Assembly (NCBI GenBank): GCA_027627225.1
Contig: JAPFQT010000084.1
Location: 62,001-126,000, forward strand
Length of the DNA stretch: 64,000 nt
Reading direction: 5' to 3'
Source of the DNA: Congeria kusceri
Lineage: Eukaryota; Mollusca; Bivalvia; Myida; Dreissenidae
The notes under the pieces were generated by a model. That model made no database searches and was not told where the DNA came from. It saw nothing but the letters and a program-made list of their open reading frames with translations. Position 1 is the first letter of the stretch; each line of letters starts with the position of its first letter. This document shows positions 55,701-64,000 of the stretch, piece by piece. The position numbers and the translations under genes were made by a program.

Positions 55701-58700
55701 TTATAATGGTAATGCTAAAAAGACTTCATTGTGCGATATGTGGTTACTTCAAATATACGGCTAGAAAACCGCGGCCAACACATGGACAAAGCGCTGCATA
55801 TTAGAACTATATTTTGAATTACCAATTAGCCTCCACAACCTTTAATCTCTGATAAAGAGACAATAGGCCACGTAATGGGATCAACATGCAGTAACAACAA
55901 ACTGTCATCTGCTAGGGTGCTAGGTCGACTTTAACACCTAACCTGCGTACTAGAGAAGCTAAGGCGACATGAATGCTTGATACATGTATTTAGAGGCTAA
56001 CAGGTATGCTGTATTTTGTATGCTAATTATACCCCCACCAACGAAGTTTGGGGGGGTATATAGGAGTGAGCTTGTCGGTCCGTCGGTCTGTTGGTTTTTG
56101 GTTTCCGGATGATAACTCAAGAAAGTCTTGACATACTCAAATAATTTTTGGTACACATGTGTAACATCATAGAATACAGGTCAAGTTCAATGTTGGTTAC
56201 AAACCACCAAATTTTGACAGAGTTAATTCCCTAAAAACATGGTTTCCAGATGATAACTCAAGAAATGCTTGACATATTCAAATAATTTTTGGTACACATG
56301 TGTAACATTATAGAATACAGGTCAAGTTCGATGTTGGTTACAAACCACTAAATGTTGACAGAGTTATGGCCCATTTTCAACTTAAAATTCCTAAAAACAT
56401 GATTTCCGGACGATTACTCAAGAATGGCTTAAGGTATTAAAATAATTCTTGGTATACATGTGTAGCATCATAAAATACGGGTCAAGTTCGACTTTGGTTA
56501 CAAACCACTAAATTTTGACAGAGTTATAGCCCTTTATTTGACATAAATTCCATAAAAACATGGTTTCCTGGCAATAACTCAACAATGGCTTGACATATTT
56601 ATATAATTATTGGTACACATGTGTAGCGTCATAAAAAACAGGTCAAGTTTGAATGGGAAGTTTTTGTTATGTTAACCCTCAAAGGCCACCAATCCGTTTT
56701 CAAGAAGCAAGTTTTAGATTTCTTACATCATTGTTACTTTGATTTTTATAATATGCATGTAATTGTGAAACTACATGTATAAAGAATATGTTGTTGTTTT
56801 GGTTTAAGCTCACCTGAGCACAACATGCTCATAATGAGTTTTTGTGATCGCCTTTTGTCTGTTGTGCACCGTGCGTTGTGTATTGTGCATTTACCGTGCT
56901 TTTACCTTGTTCACAAACTAGAAGCCGCATTTATTGCCCAATCTTCATGAAACTTAGAATATTTGTGCCAATGATATCTCGGTCGAGTTTGAAACTGGGT
57001 CATGTGGGGTCAAAAACAAGGTCACTAGGTCAAATTGAATAAAAAGCTTGTTAACGCTCTAGATGTCACATTTTTTTGCCCAACCTTCTTGAAACTTGCT
57101 CAGAACATTTGCTTTAATGATATCTCAGATGAGTTTGAAACTAGGTCGCATCGGGTCTATTACTAGATCACCAGGCCAAAAAGTTTGTGAACACTAGATG
57201 CCACATTTATAGGCCAATAATCATGAAACTTGCTCAGAACACATTTGTCCCAATGATATCTAGGACAAGTTCGAAACTGGGTCTCATGGGGTCAAATTGA
57301 AAAAAAAAGCTTGTGAACACTCTAGAGGCCACATTCTGAGCTGAATCTTCATGAAACTTGCTCAGAAGAGTTTAGTTCCTTAGCCCCTCACGTCAGCGAC
57401 CTAGGGCCTTATGGCCCTCTTGTTTTCAGTAAGTTTAGTAATGCAAGCCTTTTAAAATAAAAACACATCCTGACATCAAATTTGTATCAGTATTTACTAG
57501 GGATGGGGACCATATCCTAAATTGGTATTCGGATATCCGTATCCTTTTTCTGAATACTGTCCGGATATCTGTATCCTTCGTAAGCATAATTTTTGCAAAC
57601 CTTATTACATTGAATGCTCCTGTAGCATGTAATTGCCAGATGAAATGATGATATCATTCATAAAATGAGATTTCTTAGTAGTTTTCAGTGTTGTTATTAA
57701 TTTTTATAAATACAGTCTAAACTGCGGTAGCGACCACCTGCATTAAGCGACTCCCTCCGTTTAATGACCATTACTAATTCCTCCCAACCTAAATTCTATT
57801 AAAAATGGCCTTAATACGCGACCACCTCTGTTCCACGACCAGTGACCATTAAAAGTCTTCCTAATTAACCTTGATTAGTGTATTAAGCGACCGAGTGTCA
57901 GTTCTGCAGATACGTTGCTAAGCAACTGTGACTTTTGCTGCGAAAAGTGTTAACCCACAAATTAGCAAGTATCATAGTCATTCAATAATAGATAAGTTTT
58001 CACGGGTAATCTTCTGGATTGCAGGTGTGACTGTTTAATCCATTTTCTTTAAGTGGTATTCAGACCGTCTTTATACCAGCTATGCTGTTATCGTCTGCGT
58101 ATTCCTTTATTTACTTGACCCGAAATTGTCTGCGTATTCCGACTGCGGTTTAGTCAGGGACAGTAGGGCAGCGTATTTTAATAGCACGCGCTGTGACGTC
58201 ATTTACTTTTGTGTAAACATGGTTTAACATTTGGCGGGTGGGGAATGTTAAGTATTTGCAGAATTGTGCAACGTTAACACTTATTTGGATTATATGATTA
58301 ATGTGTTAGATTATATGATTAACATGTTCGATATAAAGTTCATTTCTTACGTTTTTAATCAGTTATTTTCAATAAACGCAGGTTGATGACTATAACAAAT
58401 ATAAGTAACATCATTTGGTTCCTAGACCAAAGATTATAGAATCACAGTACAGTTATGCTATTTTATCATTTAATACAACAATCGTGTGTCATATAATCAT
58501 GTAAAATAAAATTATTTAAATAATAAACCAAATATTTTTACCACTTATTTATTCTTTATTCCTTATGAACATACAAACTTTATTTGAATAAACTATATGT
58601 TTATTCAGGTAAAAAAATCATAAGATGTATAACCAAAGACCAACTGCCTTTGCAAGTTACTGCATTAAGAGACCACCTGTGTTAAGAGACCACTTTTAAG

Positions 58701-60956
58701 AATCACCATGGGCGGTCTCTTAAGACAGGTTAGACTGTATGCGTTGCACACCTTTTATGTGAAAAAGTCAACATTCTCAAACTTGATTTAATAGATAAGA
58801 TCTTGCTTGAGTATTTTATGTACTCCTTAGTTTCTGTTTTAAGACGTACATACAATATAATTAATTAATAAATTTTTAACACCATATGAATACACCATTT
58901 ATACAGTACTTGTTCTAAAGAGTGAAGTCTTTAACAAGAAGTTGTTATTTGTATAGTCAAACAGTATAAAACGCTTACTGTTGCACTGTAAATTCAAATC
59001 AAGTAGAAAGTAGAAAAAAATTACACATCTAAGCGCAGGTAAATGTTGGCTTTTGCTTCTTAATTAGTGTCTTGTATATAAAAAACAATCGACCTGCGAA
59101 TTACAACACAGACCACAGCGGGCGGTCATAGGCCCCTTGACGTGTTGATAAGGGTACTGTCAAAGGCCCCTTTCTGCAAACAGCCAATTATTGGATTAAT
59201 GTCAGTTTGTCAATGACGTGTTATGGGTATACGGATTATCGTCTATTAAAACAGAGATTGCAACTACATTTGTAATGACAGTAATAGCAAAACATACAAT
59301 AACAACATGTTCTTCACTTGATAAGGTATCCGAATCCCTTTTAAGTGTCCAGATAATTGATCATATTCCGATATCCGGATGTCCGAATACTCGTAAGCAT
59401 CCCTAATATTTACAAATGTGTTATTAAAAGATGTGTTATATAACATTATTTTATTTAATGATATGATATTCTGCATTTCTAGGTTTGTGCCAAAGCAGCT
59501 GGTGACAATCGACATCTTACAAACTCCATCTCAGACATTCTCTGGCTAACACAGAAATCCACATCAGAGGTATGCAGTGTTTAGATGTTTTCTGCCAGTT
59601 AGTGAGCTTATTATGCCCCCCATCCAAGATGGCGGGGTATATTGGTTTGCTTATGTCGGTCGGTTTGTGAGTCGGTCACTCGACCAGTCGGTGTCTTTCG
59701 GGAGACCACTTTCGTTTCCACTCTCTTTAGTCCAATAGGTTTCATTCAATCATAACTAAACTTCATGTAATCAGCATAATTTAATCTTAACCAAACTTTA
59801 TGAAAATGTTTATCGGCATAATATCTCGGCCAAGATCGATAATCAGCCTAGTTACCCCGAAAATTGTGGAGTTACGGACCTTGTATTGTCTAAAATTAGC
59901 CTTTTTAGCAGTTTCCGCTCTCTAATTCCAACAGTTTTCATATGGTCTTCACCAAACTTGCTGAAAATGTTTGTGGGCATAATATCTTGGCCATATCCGA
60001 TAGTCTGTCAATTCGCTCAAGGAATCGTGGAGTTATGGCCCTTGAATTATCTAAAATTGGCACTCAAAGTCCAACAGTTTTTATCTAATCTTTACCAATT
60101 TATATTGAGTTTATAATATCTTAGACAAGTTCGATGATCAACCAAAACACCCTAGAAACTGCTATTGAGTTATGGCCCTTGATTTATCTAAAATTTGCCT
60201 ATTCAGCAGTTTCCGTTCCCTATGTCCAACAGTTCTCATCCGATCATCACCAAACTTGATATTTTAAAGATTTCTTTTAACCTAGAGAGGGCATAACTGT
60301 TTTGCAAACAGCTGTTATATGATTTCATATGTAGTCTTGCAGATGAATAGGGTCCTTATGGCCAAAGTTATGGTTCAAATAACAAACAAACTTTCTTGTT
60401 ATATTTGAGCTAACCTGAAGACAATGTGTATTCATTGTATATTCTCATTCCCAGTTCATTAATGATCAGGCTCACGAGAGCTCTTACAGGTCCAGCTGTA
60501 TGAAACCTGTCTTCGCCGTACAAAGAAGTTAGCTTTTCTATTAAAAACATATATTGGAAACATTTCTTTACCATCAAGTTAAGTTGGAATCCAAGGAAAA
60601 CATCAGTTCATGTACCAGGTGGTGCTCAGAGTGGAAAAAAAACACAAAATCTTGTAGAAGTGCGTTTATATAGATTATATCCAGGCAATGGTTAGACTGA
60701 ATGTGGGTTCTTTGTAGCCAAAGTCAATGTTACTCTTGATTGAAAAAAATAAATATTTTAGCTATTTGTTTCATGATATCATAACATTTGTAGATTTATT
60801 TACCATATATACTCTTGATAAAATCTTTCTATTGATTGTCTTTATTGTTACTTTGCCGACAGACTCAAGTTGTTGGTCTTCCATCTTCAGTGTGTTTGTG
60901 TTTCTGTTTTACAGGCTCATTATAACGTGCAGCGTCTCCCGGTCGAGGCAATCTGA
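52792..60956 (+). CDS. Possible three-exon small protein gene with transposon-filled intron
   Basis: Exons 52792-52866 (start ATGGCC after CTCTCA, donor GACATG|GTTAGT), 59483-59569 (TTTCTAG|GTT to CAGAG|GTATGC, 29 codons) and 60915-60956 (TTTTACAG|GCT, ending in TGA) all join in phase 0 to about 67 codons. Exon 2 encodes VCAKAAGDNRHLTN and SDILWLTQKSTSE. Exon 3 ends YNVQRLPVEAI. Exons 2 and 3 are well supported by splice sites. Exon 1 is less certain because its likely splice acceptor at 52731 opens a frame with an in-frame TAG 16 codons in, so the start at 52792 or another upstream exon is assumed. AATAAA lies at about 61105. Family unknown. Confidence 0.4.
52893..53640. repeat. Tandem repeat, GAGTTATGGCCCTTGAATTA family, chimeric
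   Basis: It begins with CCCCATCGAAGATGGCATGG and TATATTGGTTTGCTAATG. It carries units with TCATCCGATCTT, CCAAACTTCAT and GAGTTATGGCCCTTGAATTA. At 53401-53570 a G run leads into a segment of the 18492-19471 family (CACTCTAGAGGCCACA), after which the original family returns. Related to 59612-60310. Confidence 0.8.
53640..54740 (-). repeat. Hairpin-capped tandem element in reverse orientation, nested in the previous repeat
   Basis: It starts with TAGCTCGACTTTTTGAAG (a half hairpin) and ends AGGTGAGCGACCTAGGGCTA, TCATGGCCTTCTTGT, the reverse of the AACAAGAGGGCC start seen at 6774. Units carry TTTGACCGTATATG, AACTTTGACAATCTTCGC and AGAAATGTTCCTT. The interrupted host repeat resumes at 54736 (CATCTGATCTTCACCAAA) with about 30 bp missing. 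Confidence 0.75.
54741..56029. other. Repeat end, then sequence with one hAT-like end
   Basis: 54741-54820 completes the repeat of 52893 (CCTAGAGAGGTATAATTG, ACAAACAGCTGTT). The 188-codon frame at 54634-55200 is a repeat/AT-rich shadow. At about 55610 a TAGGGATGGCAAC start with TTCGGATATTC motifs resembles the left end of the element at 57498, but no right end follows. No exon is supported. Confidence 0.45.
56030..56665. repeat. Tandem repeat, four units of about 165 bp, hairpin start
   Basis: It begins with ATACCCCCACCAACGAAGTT and TGGGGGGGTATA, a clear hairpin. Four units share AACTCAAGAA(A/T)G(T/G)CTTG, TTGGTACACATGTGTA and CAGGTCAAGTTCGA. The reverse complement occurs at 15360-15650. Confidence 0.85.
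56808..57425 (-). repeat. Hairpin-capped tandem repeat, reverse orientation
   Basis: It starts AGCTCACCTGAGCACAACAT (a terminal hairpin). Units carry AATCTTCATGAAACTTG, AATGATATCTC, and TCATG(T/G)GGTCAA-like motifs. It ends GCGACCTAGGGCCTTATGGC and CCTCTTGTT. It is the reverse of the 18492-19471 family and shares its GATATC(T/A) and CACTCTAGA motifs. Confidence 0.85.
57498..59405. mobile_element. hAT-like non-autonomous element, 1.9 kb, with nested insertion
   Basis: TAGGGATG and CATCCCTA are the ends, followed inward by GGATATCCG-type motifs in both orientations. An 8-bp flank, (G/A)TATTTAC, is duplicated at 57490-57497 and 59406-59413 with one mismatch, as expected for hAT. No transposase is present. 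The element lies 77 bp upstream of the exon at 59483. Confidence 0.75.
57713..58737. mobile_element. Tigger/pogo-like non-autonomous element, TA-flanked, nested
   Basis: Ends are CAGTCTAAACTG and its imperfect inverse CAGGTTAGACTG, with TA on each side (57711-57712, 58738-58739). Subterminal GCGACCACCTGCATTAAGCG and GAGACCACCTGTGTTAAGAG repeats are characteristic of pogo/Tigger-type ends. It contains no transposase and lies inside the hAT-like element. Confidence 0.75.
59612..60345. repeat. Tandem repeat, GAGTTATGGCCCTTGAATTA family, with hairpin start
   Basis: It starts ATGCCCCCCATCCAAGATGG, CGGGGTATATTGG. About four units follow with TTCCGCTCTCTAA, CCAACAGTTTTCAT, CACCAAACTT and GAGTTATGGCCCTTGAATTA. 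It ends CCTAGAGAGGGCATAACTG and TGCAAACAGCTGTT. It lies in the last intron of the gene ending at 60956. Confidence 0.85.
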
Positions 60957-61189
60957 CAGTTGATTTTGCGTTCATTTAAAAATAGTCCTATGATTGTATC
61001 TTTGCCAAAAAAAGTGGCAAATAGTCTTTTACAGTTATTATACTTAAGATGGAAAAAATGTAAGAAACATACTTGCTGAAAGAAAAATGCAGGGGTAAAT
61101 GATCAATAAAAACACAATTATTTGGCATGCATTATATGCACAACTTAATGCTTATATGATTTTTAATTTGAATATTCACCGAATAGTTT

Positions 61190-61580
61190 GAGCTATACTA
61201 CTCATCTGTTGGTCGGCGTCGGCGTAATGCTCTGGTTAAGGTTTGCGTGCAATAAGTCCATATCTTTGTAACTCCTACAGATGTTCAATTGAAACTTAAC
61301 ACATGTCTTTGGGGTCATTATGTGAGGTCGATGACCAAGGCTCATAACTCTGACCCACAATTTAGCAGAATTATGCCCATTTGTGTACTTGTAAATATCA
61401 GCTTAAAGTTTGCGTGCAACAACTTTATATCTCTATATCCATTACAGATACTCAATTAAATTTCACTCAAGTCTTCAAGGTCTTTATATAAGGTCACTGG
61501 CCAAGGCACATAACTGTGACCAGCATTATAGCAGAATTATGCCCCTTTTTTGTACTTATAAAGGCCCATAATTCTGTCAA
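61190..61580. repeat. Tandem repeat, two units of about 180 bp
   Basis: Two units share GTTTGCGTGCAA, TATCT(T/C)T, TACAGAT, CTCAATTAAA-like, CCAAGGC(T/A)CATAACT and AGCAGAATTATGCCC. It lies just 3' of the predicted polyadenylation signal of the preceding gene. Confidence 0.8.
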
Positions 61581-63060
61581 AGCAGTTGAATATTCAAGCG
61601 CGTTGTCTGGAGACAGCTCTTGTTGTGTGCAGAACTTACAGTACATGTGTGATACAAAACTGAAAGTATTGCTTGGGATTTACATCAAATTTTATCAAAT
61701 AATACATCCAGTAACCTTGTAAGCGGCCAGATTGTATGGTTTTAGACAAGTTTTTTTGAGGGGGGGAAATTCATTAAGACTGCATATTAGTATTTTCCTG
61801 TAACACTGTATACTATAAACTTGTTAATAATTCTAAAATTGTAACTTTCATTAAATGTTGTTACTACTTTGTATGTTTGCTTGTGTTGCATGTATGTTTT
61901 TATTTGATTATCTATTTTCGCAAGATGTCTGTGTCTGCTGATAAAAAATGCAAGTTTTTTTGTATTGTAGGACACTATATAATGCCTTACATTTTATCTA
62001 CTGCTGAAGTTTTAGGTTTGTCTGTCTGCCTGTTCATATTCATTATTTTGATTTTGACCAGTAAATTGGATTAATCTAGAAATAAAAATGTGTCTCAAAA
62101 GTGGGAGTGCCGTGAGTCTATAATTTGCTTGGGACGGACTTGTTAACAAAATTACATATTTTTATATTGTTGGCAGAATCCAGCAGGTTTATTGTGGGGC
62201 AATTTAGAAAGATTGAATCGCGTTACCTAATTTTTACTTTGCAGGCTATGAAGCACTAACAATTTATATGCTCCATCGGCTGTTTGGGCCCATTTAGGAT
62301 AAGTCTTCGGCTGTTTGGGCTCATTCAGGATTAGTCAACACTGTTATGCATATCATTGCATTTGCATTAAGGAGTTTGCATTCAAACCTATATATCTAAC
62401 AAGATATTGAGTATTAAGTAGCGATTATAACAATGAGTAGACAAATGTCATTAAACATCGTAACTGCGAAAACTAATGCATTTGGACTAAAAACAACTCT
62501 CAAATATTACAAAAGTATGTCACACTAACCAATCAGCTAGACGATTTAATTTACGCTGACATGTATTTTGAATGAAATGTAAGTAATTTTCATTTTCACA
62601 ATTTCAAGGAAACTATCAAAGTATTCCTCTTATTAAATGTTTCTTGTTACAAATGCTTCATAATTTTATCAATTTCAAATGATCATTATTCATTAATTAT
62701 GCGATATTTCCAGTGTCTTTTTTGTGCCAGTCGATTCTTTTTACTTCAGTATATATATCATGTTGTTTTATTTTTGGAATATGTGGGAAAATGTTGGAAT
62801 TTGTTAATTTTCTAATCTGAGAATAAATTCCTCAGCATAAATTCTTGTCTATCCCGAGTCAAAACAAATGGGTCTGTTGAGAGAATTAATTGAAACTTAC
62901 AGGCAATATGGTCATGTTTTATTAATACTACTCAGTACAGTGGAATGTATTTGCATCTTGTTTTTTTTTTAATTATAATGCTTACTTTTGTCCTTTAAAA
63001 TTTCTAATTCACATCTCATTTTTGTCGAGCCCACTTGCAGTGAGATTGACTTAGTTGTCA
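61581..63060. other. No recognisable gene
   Basis: AT-rich sequence with a short direct repeat, GGCTGTTTGGGC(C/T)CATT(T/C)AGGAT, at about 62278-62332. Nothing else is supported. Confidence 0.4.
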
Positions 63061-63970
63061 GAATGGCGGTTTAGTGTGTATGCGTGAGTGCGTCCGTCCG
63101 ATCTTGTTTGGACTGTTAATTGACGATACGTTGTGAGATTTATAACCACGACTAGCTAGGATGAAGTCCAACAAACACCGTTGACAGTAAACGAATATTT
63201 TTAAAAGGCATGTCCGTCAAACAAATAAGTCCTAGCTTTCTGAATGGCTAAGCACAATGTCAATCAAGTGTCATTGTAAGGTCAATTCATCATTTATCAG
63301 TGAATTTTAAAATTACTTGCCACAAATGTTTTCCACGTAGAGACGGCGTGTCACATGCAAGACCTGTGTCCCTAGCTCAAAGGTCAAGATTACACATAGA
63401 TGTCAAAGGTCACATATGGGCATAATACAGTTTGTCCAGACTGTTAATTCATCGGGGAATTTGAAAATCACTTGCCACAAATGTTCACCATGTAGAGATG
63501 GCGTGTCGCATATAAGACCTGTGTCCCAAGCTCAAAGGTCATGGCCACGCTTAAAGGTCAAATATGGGCATAATACAGCTTGTCCGCATTGTTAATTCAT
63601 TATTTACAGGGCAATTTAAAAATTACTTGCCACAAATGTTCACCATGTAGAGATGACTTGTCGCATGTAAGACCTGTGTCCCTAGCTCAAAGGTCATGTT
63701 CACCCTTAAAGGTCAAATATGGGCATAATACAGCTTGGCCGGACCTTTATCATTCTTCAGGGAATTTTAAAATACTAGTCACAAATGTGCAGGATGTGGA
63801 AACGTCTTGTCGCACGCGAGACCTGTGTTCCTAGCTCAAAAGTCAAGATCACTCTCAGAGGTCAAAGGTCAAATATGGGCATAATACAGCATGTCTGGAC
63901 CGGATGTTCTTCTTTTCTTAGTGGAGTTTGACATTGTTTTGCACAAAAGTTATGTTCTCCATTTTCTTGA
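63061..63970. repeat. Tandem repeat, about five units of about 155-165 bp, running toward the window end
   Basis: After GTGCGTCCGTCCGATCTTG, units share ACTTGCCACAAATGTTCACC, GACCTGTGTCCCTAGCTCAA, AGGTCA and ATATGGGCATAATACAG. The array continues to the edge of the window. Confidence 0.85.
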
Positions 63971-64000
63971 CAATGGCCGCAACATGCATATACACTTATA

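Overview
This is a repeat-dense, AT-rich piece of a metazoan nuclear genome, most probably a bivalve mollusc. The main evidence is long, diverged tandem arrays with AAGTTTCAT-type motifs that end in GGACGGACGG-like tails, a tRNA-derived SINE with a MetaSINE-like body, B-box (TRIM-like) first exons, Harbinger, Tigger/pogo-like and hAT-like DNA transposons, and a non-LTR retrotransposon with an L1-ORF1p-like first ORF. Introns are spliceosomal. There are no operons, ribosome binding sites or intact tRNA/rRNA genes. Most short open frames lie in repeats and are not genes.

Layout. 1-19.4 kb is almost all repeats, interrupted by two minus-strand B-box first exons (3374-3679 and 11764-12089), a duplicated 1-kb block (3940-4970 and 8265-9320), a TA-flanked non-autonomous DNA element (9858-10853) and long arrays of a unit of about 140 bp (13.5-16.6 kb). 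19475-25384 is a two-gene Harbinger element. Its five-exon transposase (minus strand, 338 codons) assembles without a stop or frameshift and keeps D144, D223 and E259. Its convergent six-exon SANT/Myb-like gene (plus strand) has one apparent 1-nt phase conflict in exon 3. 26482-30678 is a non-LTR retrotransposon flanked by a 10-bp target duplication and inserted inside a satellite array. It keeps ORF1 and the reverse transcriptase but has lost nearly all of its endonuclease domain and carries a frameshift. 31-44 kb holds a SINE (31667-31966), tandem repeats, one probable terminal exon (36398-36651) and nested DNA transposons (38727-39640).

44-61 kb contains the best host-gene candidates, all on the plus strand and built from short exons with matching splice phases: a complete four-exon gene of 133 codons (44260-48636), a two-exon acidic protein (49095-50415) and a three-exon small protein (52792-60956) whose large intron is packed with nested transposons. 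I do not recognise the function of any of the three. 61-64 kb is repeats again.

How the parts work together. In Harbinger elements the transposase depends on the SANT-like partner for DNA binding and nuclear import, so the two convergent genes form one mobile unit. Near-palindromic ACCGCGGT motifs just inside both ends are good candidates for binding sites. The retrotransposon copy could move only with help in trans. Many of the repeats share one layout: a hairpin at an end and an internal tandem array of units of about 140-165 bp.
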